NCBI GenBank assembly: GCA_025526915.1
Contig: JAHLKH010000063.1
Span: 1 to 64,000, forward strand
Source: Entophlyctis helioformis
Taxonomy: Eukaryota > Chytridiomycota > Chytridiomycetes > Chytridiales > Chytriomycetaceae
Direction: 5' to 3'
DNA: 64,000 bases
Part shown: positions 1-11,885 of the stretch, one piece after another
How the letters are laid out: each line of letters opens with the position of its first letter
Position numbering within the stretch: the stretch's first letter is position 1
The notes under the pieces: generated by a model
The model's input: the letters and a program-made list of their open reading frames with translations, nothing else
Database searches by the model: none
What the model was told of the DNA's origin: nothing
Position numbers and translations under genes: made by a program

Positions 1-1202
1 CCCCGTCGTCCGTGAGTCTTCATCTGTCGCCCCACCGTGCCATCGATCGCTGGCCATCATACTGACTCATCGTTGACAATCATGACGCCGTAACGCGCCA
101 TGAACGCGGGCATCGCCTCCTATCTGCTTCTCATCGCATTGCATCGCATCACATCACATCGCATCCCATCGCATCCATCGCTGGCCGCCCCCCACAGTGC
201 ACAGCGACCACTGCGCAAAGAAGCTCCTCCCTTGGTTCGATGGCATGATCGAGGCAGACGAAGCCTACTTCAAGCAGCACGGCGAGCCGCTCTTCTCGAG
301 CCACATGCTCGACCTGTCCGAGGAGCCCAAGGCCGAGAACATTGCCATCTGCACCAAGTACCTCGCCCGCATGGCACCCATCAACCTGCTTCTTGAGATG
401 GAGATTGGCATCACCGGCGGCGAGGAGGACGGTGTCAACAACGAGAACGTTGACAATGCGTCGCTGTACACGCAGCCCGAGGACATTTGGGACATCTACA
501 CCGAGTTCTCCAAGGTCTGGCAGTCGTCGGGCATGATTGTGGCCGCCACTGCAGTCGTCCAGCTGACACTGTCCCTCCATCTTTCTAATGGCCCCCATAG
601 ATCACCGATCTGTTCACGATCGCGGCCGCCTTTGGCAACGTGCACGGTGTCTACAAGCCAGTATGTTTCTCATGGCCCGTGCCGACCGCTGTATCTGCTT
701 CATGCATAACTCATGCTCTCCATGCGATGATCGCTTGTGCGTGCACAGGGCAACGTTAAGCTGCACCCTGAGCTGCTTGGCAAGCACCAGGCATTTGTCA
801 AGGCAAAGCTGGCCACCACCAACGACAAGCCTGTCAACTTTGTCTTCCACGGCGGCTCTGGCTCGACCGCAGAGGAGATCAAGACCGCCGTCTCGTTTGG
901 CGTTGTAAAGGTATAGAGACACACTCGGCGAAACCAGAAGCGCTCAGCACTGACACGACCGGCACACGCCTCTTTAGATGAACATCGACACCGACACGCA
1001 GTGGGCATACTGGGAGGGTCTGCGCAACTTTTACGAGGCCAAGAAGGGATACCTGCAAGCACAGATCGGCAACCCCGAAGGCGCTGACAAGCCCAATAAG
1101 AAGTACTACGACCCCCGCGTGTTCATCCGCGAGGCGGAGAAGTCGCTCATGACGCGTGTCAAGCTTGCCTTTGCAGAGCTCGGCTCTGCTAGCACCCTGT
1201 GA
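1..1202 (+). CDS. FBA1: Class II fructose-bisphosphate aldolase, 5' partial
   Basis: This enzyme cleaves fructose-1,6-bisphosphate to DHAP and glyceraldehyde-3-phosphate in cytosolic glycolysis and gluconeogenesis. The part in the window is the catalytic and C-terminal portion. It shows the zinc-ligand stretch HSDHCAKK, the EMEIGITGGEEDG block, the zinc/phosphate loop FHGGSGST, NIDTDTQ and the C-terminal NPEGADKPNKKYYDPR, all typical of fungal Fba1. Exons are 1-11, 198-538, 601-660, 749-910 and 978-1202. The last two bases of a Leu codon are supplied across the first intron, giving VVLHSDHC, and the other junctions are phase 0. The 5' end lies left of the window. The stop is TGA at 1200-1202. 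The gene is convergent with SPAG17, with 139 bp between stops. The first intron contains a run of degenerate gcatc/acatc repeats. Nothing looks broken, and identification is secure from continuous family motifs. Confidence 0.95.
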
Positions 1203-1341
1203 TTCCAGCACCGTGTTCCTGTTGGCATTTGCATTTCTCTGTCTGCTCGGCATCTACTCTTTGAATATATACGGCATCGCACTTGAATGGAACCGCCTCT
1301 TTTATTCTGCGCTGCCACTCCCAGCCCATATTGGTCGGCAA

Positions 1342-4300
1342 CTATCCACGCTTGGCAGTCGATCCAGCCAGCACGGCCGTGATGGGAATGTGCAGGATCT
1401 CGCTCTCGGACACAATCTGGAACTCGTCTGCAAGCTGCACGGGTCCTTGTGTGCCATCGCCGCCCGTCGCGTCAGCAGGCACGGTCATCTTGATGACCAT
1501 TTTCGTGTTCATGCCAGGAGCAACAGGGCCAGGCTTGTACTCGACGTGCAGCCACGGATGTTTGGGTTGCCGCACGCCATAGCGGGTCGAATCAATCCCA
1601 ACGTTCGTCATGGTCAGAGTGGTCTCAAACACGCATCCCGGCTTGACGGTGCCAAACTTGCACTTTCCGGGTAGAACGACAAAGCTGCCAAGACCGTAGT
1701 TGGCTGCCGTTGCATTCGTGCATTCGATGGTGAGTTTTTGATAAAGACTGTTTGTCGAGCTACAGGCGACTGCTCCGTGCCGACACTTACAGTCAATGGT
1801 CTTGATCATTGGGCTGACCGAGGCTGTCATGGTCTTGCGGCGCGCTTCAGCCTCCTGCTTGAGGTATTTGGCGTTCGGCTCGGCACCAGGCTTGGCAGCG
1901 CGGATCGACGCGGGCAGATTCAGCTTGCGTGGCACTGCCTGTTTTGCTGGCGATCCCTCGGGCACGCGTGCCTCTTCTGCCGGACGCTGCTTCGTGCCCT
2001 TTTGCCCATTCTTTGTCGGTGATCGTGGGACTGCATCGACTGGCTGCGCATGGCTGTCGTGGTGCTGCAGCACGGCCTTTGAGGAATGCGGTCGCTGATG
2101 AGACAATTCCACGTGTAAGCAGACAATGCTATGCATGTGTTTCGGCAGCATCCGCCTTCGAATGCGGGATGCATACCTTGTCAGATCCAGGCCGGTTTCC
2201 TTCGGCTGCCGGCGCCATCTGTCAATCAAGCACAATTGGAAGCACATTAAGTCCATGTCAGCCCAAGCCAACGCAAACACGCGGCCGCCTCCACTGACCT
2301 GTGAGGGCTCATCTGCCACAGTCTGAGTGCTGCCCTTGTTGGCGTGATCTGGCAGACTCTGTGCACAACAGACGGGGAAAGGAGTCAGCCCGAGATCACT
2401 CATGCCCAGCCTACTGCAGTCTACATGCTGCGACTTGCGTACTTTGGGGGCACTGGCTGGCCTCACATCGACCGTCTGCTGGCCGGTTTTCGCATCCACG
2501 GTGTAGTGAACAGGCTCTTGTGCCACAGACAGTCGCTGCGGCGGCTCAGCTGAAGATGGCCGCTGTGACGTCGGCATCGAGTCACGGCCAGTTGGGCTAG
2601 GGTGCCAGGGATTTGGGCCTTGTCCAGTCCCTGAGATTCAGCCGTGTCTGTAAGCCAACAACGCTCAATCGTGCGGCTCGTAGCTGTGCACTGGAACCCA
2701 CCGCTTTCGAATTAAGGTACGCCCTGCCCTCTGGCGAATCAAAGTACTTGACCTCCACACCGTCGATGCGCACCTGCGGCCGAACGGCGACTGCCTTGAT
2801 GCGCTCCTTTGTGTTTTCGCGAGCAGTGCTTGTTATCGGATTGTTGAGCGTCAGCATGCGAGGCTTGCGCCACGTTCTGCCGTCCGATGCTGCTGGCGCG
2901 GCTTCACCCGTTGGTTTCTGCATGGTCCGTGATGGCACAGTCAGCAGACATGCCACTGGTCGGCAAGGCTCTCAAGCACTCGGCTTACAGACTGGTGCTG
3001 GTTACGGAGAGCCAGATCCTCACGTAGCCAGTACTTGAGCACAATGGCTTCCTCGGTGGCCACCTTGTTCTGGCCAAACGTGAACCGGTCTTTGGATGCC
3101 GCCGATGACGCATGGCCATTGCTTGACGCAGTTGACAGTGGGCGGAGATCCTCCTGCACATTGGGTGGCGAGATGGGCTCGACACGGCTGGCCCGACGAG
3201 CCTCAAAGGCTTGGAACTCGTCTTCCACCTGGACTCGCGTCGCGTCATTGAGCGGCGGATGGCGACGGATCTGTGAAACATATCAAGGACAGGAGCATGC
3301 AAAAAGCGTCAGGATCACCCGACTCACAACACCGTCAATAGATCACGACGGCTCTCAATTACCTGGCGGTACACTAGAATGGGATTCTTGCTGCCTTTCG
3401 GCTGCACCTTTGTTATCGTTGTCACCGCAACTGATGCTGGATCCTCGGCGACCTCTTCGTTCGACTGATGAAAGTCACGCGAGTAGCACTGAAAGTACCG
3501 TTGCACATCGTCGTCTGTCAGCAGCTCCTCGCCCGTACCGTCGTGATGGATAACGAACAGTCGTGGCATGTTTCCAGATGTGAATGCTGTTGGCGCCGCC
3601 GTCTTGAGACGCTCACGCAGCAGCTTTCCGCCAAAGCTTCTGGCGGGCACCAGCGGCGCCACTTTGGACGAGTCGACATCACCAGCGCCTGCCTCGTCGA
3701 TGGTGAAGACCCTGCCGTCCATGTCCTGGAATCGCAGCGTGCCCTTGCGCCAGTCAATCTCCATGATGCGCTTGGATGTGCTGCCCTCGTAGCCGAGTGA
3801 AGACAGCTCGATTACAACACGACCAGAGGCATCCACTTCAGCAGTCATGTCGTACTGTTTCGCATAGCAGCCACACCGGTCAGTCAAATGCAAAACTGCT
3901 GGGAGTCCCAAAAGAAACAGCAGTGCCATTCCCTGCCTTTGTGATCTTAAAGGACGCAGCATCCGAGGCAGCTGACGCCGGACCGACAGGTGCACTGGCT
4001 GGCATCGCTCTCTGGCGCTCAATCTTGAATCCAGACGCCAGATGTACGGTGTCCTTGCCAGCCTCTATATCAATCTTGGCTCGGCCAGGGCTCTCGATCG
4101 ACGTGGATACGCCAGCCACTGTTGTGAACCGCGTGCCATCCGCATGCTGTGACACAATCACGCCGTCTTCCTCGTATGCAATGGTCACCATGTCTTCGCG
4201 AGTAATGACGACTCGCCGCGACGGTATGATGCGCTCTCGTGCTACTTTGAGCTGCTCGACGGCTGTAGGGACCCCCTTATCAGTCGATCGCTGTCCATCT

Positions 4301-7300
4301 CGCGTTGTCTTGATAATGTCGCGATCCTTTGTGTATGTGGCAAGCGAGCCATCCGCATACAGCACCTGCACAGTCTCGTCTTCAAGGTATCGCATGACCG
4401 TCCCCTAAAAGCCACCGCTGTGAGTCAGTGGGCACATTGATTCGTTGTCCCGCAACTTGCTTGCACATCAAAACTCACCATGGGGATGATCGTGCGGCCA
4501 AGCTCATTGTCGCCCTTTTTGCTGTACGCGCTTGGCCCTCTGTTTATACACTTTTGCGACACACAGCCACCGTCGAGGTAGGTCACCAGCTGCTCGTCAG
4601 CAGTCGAAACCTGGGCATGGATCTTGGCTCCGTCGCGCGTGCATGAAAAGACTGCGCCGTTGTTGAACGCAATGGTAAAGTATGCGCCTGTCTTGGACCG
4701 TCCCTCGGAACTGAACGTGATGACATTGTTGTTCCACGAGACGTAGTTGTATGCATCTGGAGGCATGGGCACGCGCAGCTCTGTCAGCGTCTGCTCCATG
4801 GTCGAGTAGCATGTACGAGCAGGGCTTCTTGCCTTTTCCAAAACTCTTGGATGTTGTTTTGTGACTGCGTATGATGACTCCGTTGGATGGATACATGTAT
4901 GTCACATGCTCCTGTGTCTGGATGATTTGGTCTGTGCCAGCATACACGTACTTTGGTGCACCGTTTGCCGCCTGAGTCGCTGCTGGCTGGGCATTAGCAA
5001 GTGCAGGCGATGATGGAGATCCACTCGACAATCCAGCCTGCCCTGCCCTGGACGGAGCGGGGCTGGCAGCCACACTGGTCTTATCGCCAGAGGTTGGCCT
5101 GCTCGGGCTGAGATACTCTGGCAGCTGCTCGAGGAGATCGTAAAACATGGAGAACCCAACCTTGGTGCGCACTTGAATTGTCTGCTTGGTTTCGTGTTTG
5201 AGCGCGCCGATGGGGCCTGGGCCTGCAAACGCGAGCAGCAGACTCCCTGTGCCCTTTGAGAAGCGGAATGTCATCTCTGGTCTGTCCAGCCTGGCCTTTT
5301 GCAGCACCTGCGACAACACATTCGAGTCGTGCGTCTCGGACCAGCACCACGCCTGCAGCTTGAGCCCGTCTGGCAGTCCCGACTGTGCCGCAGACGGCGA
5401 TGGACTACATTGCTCCTTGAGCAGCCGCTCAAACTCGAGCTGCGTCAGGAACTGGTCCATGGTTGGCTCGACGATCTTGGCACTGATGCTGGCTTCCTTC
5501 CCGGTGGGTTTCGCGTTGCCATTGCCGGGAGTCGATGCAGACGACCTTGCAGACCATACCCGATGAAACTCTGTCTTTTGCAGCATCTTTTCGCGCAAAA
5601 GCCAGGCCACGTCAACCGAGGTCAACTCGGGAATACCCTTGAGAAAGCTGATAAAGCGGTTTGTGGTGTACGTTTGCGAGATGCGATTGGCAACATCAAA
5701 TGGATTCAGGCCCAGCGAGGTGAGTGGCTGCATGAAGCTGCAAATGAGATCCGTTTCGTTGTTGAACTGCACAAGCTTGCTGTAAAATATGTGGAGCACG
5801 TGTCGGTTTGCAGGTCAGCAACTGCCCACTGCCAGCCGAGCAGTGATGAAACAGCATCTTACACGCCACCATCATGCTTGCTCGGCGTTGTCGGGAGGTC
5901 CGTGCCATTCAGCTCAGAGAGCTCTCTTGCGTTCATAGCGAGTCGTTGCACAGCCTTGTCAAAGTATATGGCAAGCTGTCCGGCATCTTCAAAGTTGGCG
6001 GCATCAAGAGGCCCGGTTCCGCCAGCCATTCCACCGCCATGCTCGCCATCGTCATCGGGACTGCCATCGCCTCCAGCGCTTGTGGCATTACCGGCACTTG
6101 CCGCGTTGCCACTCGATGTGCCGACAGGAACGCTGGCGTTGCTCGCATTGCCAACACCGCCTGATCCGGACGCTTTGCTCAAATGCTCAAGCACAAGACC
6201 AAGAAGAAGATCCTGGTCAATGAACCCATGGCTTGCGGCAACACCGCCGAGAAAGTCGTAGAAGCGGAGATCGTTGCGAACACTGCCCGCGTTGCCGATC
6301 CCCAGACTGCCGATGCCCGGTGCACTGCCTGCTGCTGGCGCAACAAGAGCAGCGTCGACGTCTGGCACGTGAAGACTGATGTCGTTGGTGTAGTACGCCA
6401 CATACGCCTTGCGCTTGTCAAGCACGCTGTAAATGCGCTTGGCGATGAGATCGAAAAAGTCCTTGTGATCTTTGACCTCGGTGGACGGGATGGAGACCCA
6501 TGCTGTTTGACGCCACATCGAGTGCTCGCTGGCTTTGGAAGCAATTGACCGCAGATTGGCCCACACGGCGTTGGCAGTGGCAGAGATGCCCGACCCGCTC
6601 TGGGATGATGCCGCACCTGCATGCGAAGCAGCGGCCGATCCCGCAGGAGCTGGGCTGGCATCGGGCTGGGCGGCGGCTGATGTGGCACCCTTTTGTTTTC
6701 CAGACGCCGATGTGGTGGCGGCTGTCACGGTGCCATCTTCAACTCGGAGAACAGCAGAAATGGGAACCTCGGTTTCGTCCATCAGCACGCTCAGGAAGTT
6801 GGGCATGGAATCAAAGTCCTTGAGCAGGTAGTAGACATCGGGTCCGTCGCATGGCTCGTCGCCAATCGCAACGGGTTTGGTGTCGCCCTTGCCAGTGCGG
6901 TCGCGCAGCTTGTTCTTGCGCTTGGACAGATCGGCCGGCGTGTTGGCCGATTCTGGACGCGGCGGCTCGGGCATTTTTGCGGGGGCAACGTTTCCGCCTA
7001 CAGATGCATCAAATGTCAGAACATCTCGTCATCAGCAGCAAGGCATTGCAGAGCAGTAATGAGACGACAACGGATGGGGTGCGGTCACCTTTACCACCAG
7101 CAGCACCACCAGCAGCACCGGCCGCAGGCACAGGGCCGCCAGTGCCTGCAGAGCCACCGCCGGGACCGCTGGTTTCTTGACGTTGGACGACTTTGCGCGC
7201 TCCTTGTCCTTGTCCTTGTCAGTCTTTGCTCCTTGCTTTGCACCTGCTGCACCTGCTGCGCCAGCAGCGCCTCCATTGGCACCCTTGGACGGATCGCCGC

Positions 7301-8106
7301 CTCCAGCACCTGCACTGCCCGAGCCACCGCTATCTGCCGCTGCACCGGCCGCCAAGTCGCCAGTCTCTTTCTGGCTCTTGATGGCATTTTTGGTTTCGAC
7401 GCCCTCTTGCTTGCAGACAATCATCCACAGTTTAACCAGGCGCGCCATGGATGTGTCGGGGAGTTCCGACTCTGGGATGCCCGAATCCATCAGGGCTTTG
7501 ATTTCCTTGCACGGCTCAAACGTCTTGACATTGTCGAGGGCCTGAGAGGAGACGTTGGGGGGCAGAGGATGTCAGACGGTGCGTGTGTGCGTGCGAGAAC
7601 GGACTTTGACGAAACCATACCCATGTGATAAGGTCCCCGCGCTGAACGACGCTAAACTTTTGGCGATAGCCACTGGACATCCATTCGCATCTGGCCATGG
7701 CGCGAAATGTTCATCGTCCGTCCGTTGGCCAGGCCCGTCCATTGGTCCGGCAGACGCGTTCGATTGAGCGAGGTGGAAAGCACCGTCGACCAGACACGAC
7801 GCATGGGAGATGTGTCAGCAGGAGGTTTGAAGGCCATGCAGACGAGATGGCGCAGAATGCAAGGCATATGCATGACGCACAGCTGCTGGAACTTTGCGGC
7901 ATTGAGCTCGGCACTGGCGTTCTGGTCGACGAACATGGCAAACACAAACGCCTCCCAAGTGTCCTGCAAGGCCAGCGTGTCAGATGGGCAGCATCGCAAA
8001 GGCATATCGCAGAGTCATGGCGGCCGCTGCGTACATCGTTGAGCGGCAGGTTCTGCAGCGGTATGGATGTCGATGTGGCCGACGAGACCTTGTCGTTGCG
8101 GCCCAT
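1342..8106 (-). CDS. SPAG17: SPAG17/PF6 orthologue, ciliary central-apparatus protein
   Basis: PF6/SPAG17 forms the C1a projection of the axonemal central pair and is needed for flagellar beating. The gene has more than ten exons. Exon 1 (8106-8035) encodes a 24-residue start, MGRNDKVSSATS..., and joins by a clean GTACGC...TTGCAG intron to DTWEAFVFAMF at 7964, matching the vertebrate N-terminal block. Further shared blocks are DVYYLLKDFDSMPNFLSVLM (about 6850), the LRFYDFLGGV block (about 6260), the DGS/DGT-rich beta repeats GTVMRYLEDETVQVLYADGS and SQHADGTRFTT (4390-4090), and MPRLFVIHHDGTGEELL (3570). The C-terminal ASH-like domain contains NVGIDSTRYGVRQP and EYKPGPVAPGMNT (1610-1500), very close to the vertebrate C-terminus. 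Ala/Gly/Ser-rich linkers separate the blocks. The stop is at 1342-1344. The gene is divergent from the LRR gene across 231 bp. Internal splice sites are approximate. Confidence 0.9.
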
Positions 8107-8337
8107 GTCCAGCCAGCTTGGTTCTTGTTGGGTTTGAGGCGAGGGAGGTTTTTGTCGCGACTGTCACAAACACCACGAGATGCTGGCACCGTCGTGGGCG
8201 GACTTGGACGAGCAGTGGGTGGAGCCGGGGCCGGACGGCAGCAACAGCAACCTCGACAACAGCGCGGCTTGAGAGAGAGCCGCGTGCACGCGCAGGCGCA
8301 CTCTACCGGCCGTCCGCATCTGGGCAGCCTGGGCAGC
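8107..8337. promoter_or_regulatory. Divergent promoter region, SPAG17 / LRR gene
   Basis: These 231 bp separate the SPAG17 ATG (minus strand, 8106) from the first non-overlapping LRR-gene ATG (8338). The region is GC-rich with CAG-rich runs near 8232-8260. No TATA-like box or long repeat is visible. Its right half could be coding if the LRR gene starts further upstream. Confidence 0.4.
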
Positions 8338-11300
8338 ATGGGCAGCAAGGGCTCATACACCGACTCCAACAGCGTGTTTGACAGCCTCCGCGGGCATGCC
8401 GAGCGTGCGGCGGCAACACGGGCAGTCGCACAAGCAACGACCAGTGCGACAGACATGGACGAGTCCTCTGGTGCTGCATCTGCATCGCATCTTGCCTCGG
8501 CAGGCCAGCTGCTGGTGCCGCCGCTCACGCCATCTCGGCAATACCAACAGGAGCAGCCGAACCACCGGCTCACACCCGACGCAACCGGGACGGTCGTTGT
8601 GCGCACCAACACGTCGTCGAGCGGCGGCAAGTGGTCGCGAGATACCGTTGAGCTGACGGATCTGTTTGCGCCTCTGTCTCTTGAGCGCATGTTCAAACCT
8701 CTTGCTGCAGACCCATCCGCTGGCCATGAGCAGCAGCAGCAGCAGCAGAGGCCACGCTCGACGGTTCTAGCCCAAGTGTTTGACAGCAGCCACCGTCCAT
8801 CCGCATCTGTCCTTGATTCGCGATCCGCATCTGGCTCGGGATCGGCATCTGCGCCTTCATCTGCACCTGCATCTGCGCCAGCGGTCGGCCCTGGAGCAAG
8901 GGCTGCCCCAAACCTGCTGCCTGTGTCGGGCATGGCGCTGGAAACGACACAACCCGCCGTCAGCCGGCCATCCGATCTGTCGGAAACAGAGCATGCACCG
9001 CCGAGGTTCTCCAACAAGCTGTTCAGCAGCACACACGACACATGGACACGCGGCCGCCTGTCTGATCTCATGTCTGCCCTTGAACCTGACTCGCGTCAAG
9101 AGTCGCCAGCGACATCCACCGTCCTTCCCCTCGCATCATCCGGCCCTAGATCGGCTGCAGCCTCGGCTCCTTTACCAGCCATTCGTTCCGAGAAGCACAT
9201 GGACGTGTTTCGTTGGCCTGTAGCTGGATCGCAAGGGTTAGCACCGACTGCTGGTTCCGTTCGAGAGCCGCAGACTGCCCCACTTTCAGACCCAGAGCAT
9301 TCAGCGCATCTACTTGCTCGCTCAACTGCACCAGCCGCAGATCCGGTTCAAGGGTATAGCCAACTGTATCCAGACGACATTGACTTTTTGGACGACTTGG
9401 AAGAGACGGAAGGTTGGATCCCGAGCCTGGAAGTGGCAGCTCCGGTGCTTGCATTGAGCACGTGCTGAGTGGCGACAATCTGGGGGAGGTGGTCAAAATG
9501 GCCGCCTGGCCAACGAGCAAGCCAGCAGCAGCAGCAACAGCAGCAAGAGGCAGCACAAGAAAACAACGCGGGCAATCTGCGTAGCAGTCGCCAGATCAGC
9601 CTGCACCAAGCAGCGTTGAACGAGTCTGATCAGCAATCGCATATGCGGGTCTCGGTATCCACATCCATGTCAGCATCGTCTGGATCAAGATCGGCTTCGG
9701 ATTTGCAGCTTGCCCAGTCTCTTGCCCGCCGTCAAGCATTTGGAAGCGATGTGTCACTCTGCGGACAAGCTCTATCGTCGCTCAAAAACATCGCCGGTGT
9801 TCAGGCCAAACCAAGACGGCTAAATCTGTCAGTGCTTAAAGAGATACGCTGTGATCACGGCCGCCGATACTCACTCGCCATGTCTGCCAGGAGTAACAAC
9901 CAAATCACATTCTTGATGGACGTTGCAAGCACGACCGAGGTCCTCTATCTCGCACGCAATCGGTACATATGTGTGGCAAGCTAGGGCTGTATGACGGCCT
10001 TGTCCAAGTGTTGGCTGACGATGGCTGATATGTGTGCAGGATATCCAACTTGACGAGCTTTTCTCACTTTGCCGCGCTTCGGTTTCTCGATGTGTCGCAC
10101 AACGACTTGTCTGACTTGTCAGGTACAGATACTGTCCAGGATGACGAAATGAGCCCATGTTTGGAAGCCGCAGGCTAATGTCTCGGCCGTGCATCCAGCC
10201 TGTCAGGGCTTACCGTGCTTCGAGAGTTGGACGTGTCGTTCAACCAGATAACGGATATCCGACCACTCATGCGACTTCCAAACCTGTGCGCGCTTCATGC
10301 GGCACATAATGCCATCTCTTCTATTGACTTTCAATCCAGTGATCTGTAAGGCGGTTTCATGGAGTGCTGTCGCGGCTTCCGAGAGGGCTTCTGACCTTGC
10401 CTTGCAATGCCTTGCAATGCCTTCTAGAAACCGCCTGCATACACTCGTTTTGCCGTATAATCGTATCAAGCAGCTCAAGTATTTCCATCGTCTGCTCAAC
10501 CTGCAAGCCGTTAATCTAGGTACGCCTCGTTAGTGCACGCTGCTGTCTGGCCCGTACCTCGTCTGAACGAGCCGCCACTGAGCGTCTTGCGTTGGTTCCA
10601 TTACGCCAGAGTGCAATCTGTTACGCAACCTAGTTCTGTCCCGGCCGCTTCTCAAGCTGCGCACATTGAACCTGTCACATAATCGGCTGCTTGCGTTTAG
10701 CGGCTCGTCGTTCCCAAGCCTGATTCGACTTGAGCTGGATGGAAACCGGCTGCTCGAGATTGATGACCCCGAAGACCTGCACTCGCTCGAGATGCTGTCA
10801 CTGGAGGCACAGGAAGAGACGGAGACGGCCACCGTCGACTTTGATCAGGGAGCTGGATATGGCAATGGCCGTGACCATGAGGACAGCAGCGCGCAGCAAC
10901 TCGTCATTCCGGCATTGGAGACCATTCGGGAAATACGCGTGTCGGTAACCGTCTGGCGAGCCTCGATCGGCATTTTGCAGCCAGCACCTGGAAGTTATCG
11001 AGTGCCGCGACGCACACGTCGAGGCCATCCCTCGGTCACTGTCAATGACAGCGAGTGGACTGCTGCGGGTTGTTCTCTGTGGCAATCGGCTGCGTGATCT
11101 GAGTCCGCTGGCTGGACTCGAGTTTCTGCAAGAGCTTGATGTGTCACGGAACCTTGTTGGCGATATTCGGCGGGTGCTGCCCACGATGAGGCATCTTGGC
11201 TCGCTTCGCATTCTGGACTTGCGGTATGGATCGTGGGCTCCCTCTGAACCGCAAATGGCAAATGGCATGCAAACTGACTGGCTGGTTGGTTGGCTAACAT

Positions 11301-11792
11301 GGGCATTGCGCTGCCATGGACAGACACAATCCGATCACGGAACAATTCTATCTGAATGCAGCTGGAACTGGACAGATGAACGGAGAGGTAGATAATGCGC
11401 GGCATGTCCGCGAGATCTGCTACCGCAGCGCCATCATCTCAGCGATTGGCAAGACACTGGAGCAGTTTGATGGCCAAGGCGTGTCACGAGAGGACAGGCA
11501 CCAAGCACGTCGTCGCATGACAACACTCAAGGACTTTCTGCGCGGACAGCCGCACACTCCAGTCCACCAACACCCGTCAGCGTCCTCGGATGCAAGGCTT
11601 GCTGCTGGTGCACAGCCGCGTCAGATGCAGCAGGCGAGCGACGACGATGCGGTCCAGCCCGATCTGTCACTGTCTGTGATGGTTGATCCTCGGTTTGCAG
11701 GATGGAAAATCGAGTCGTTTCCACTCGGCGATGTCACGGCCGACGACCGGCTGTTTGTAGAGGTTGCCGAGCCAGACATGGCCGGACAATGA
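8338..11792 (+). CDS. Leucine-rich-repeat scaffold, Nud1/Cdc11/centriolin-like
   Basis: The N-terminal half (to about 9760) is low complexity, rich in Ser, Ala and Gln, with Gln tracts at 8728-8745 and 9522-9550. The C-terminal half is a run of SDS22-like leucine-rich repeats over several short exons: LRFLDVSHNDLSDLS (10077), LRELDVSFNQITDI (10220), LHTLVLPYNRIKQLKYF (10435), LRTLNLSHNRLLAF (10655), LIRLELDGNRLLEI (10720), LLRVVLCGNRLRDLSPL (11060) and LRILDLR (11205). It then has HNPITEQFY (11320) and a helical cap. The order and the closing LDLRxNPxTxxFY resemble Nud1/Cdc11, the spindle-pole scaffold of the mitotic-exit/septation network, and animal centriolin. That role is inference. The first ATG that does not overlap SPAG17 exon 1 is at 8338. 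An in-frame ATG at 7984 exists but lies antisense to SPAG17 exons. A stop at 9466 must be removed by an intron whose borders are unclear. Confidence 0.72.
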
Positions 11793-11885
11793 ATGCGGTG
11801 CTCGTCTTTTGGATGTCCAGATTCACTTGATCCACAATGGCATGCACACGCCAGGCAGCAGCACCACCAACAAACAACAAACGGC

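Noticed and set aside
6693..7628. A 311-codon plus-strand open frame
   Set aside because: It is antisense to SPAG17 exons that carry clear family motifs; the composition is Cys/His/Arg-rich, as expected for a shadow frame.
7984..8337. In-frame extension of the LRR gene back to an ATG at 7984
   Set aside because: It runs antisense through SPAG17 exon 1, whose reading frame and splice joins match the family. The extension is low complexity and not needed.
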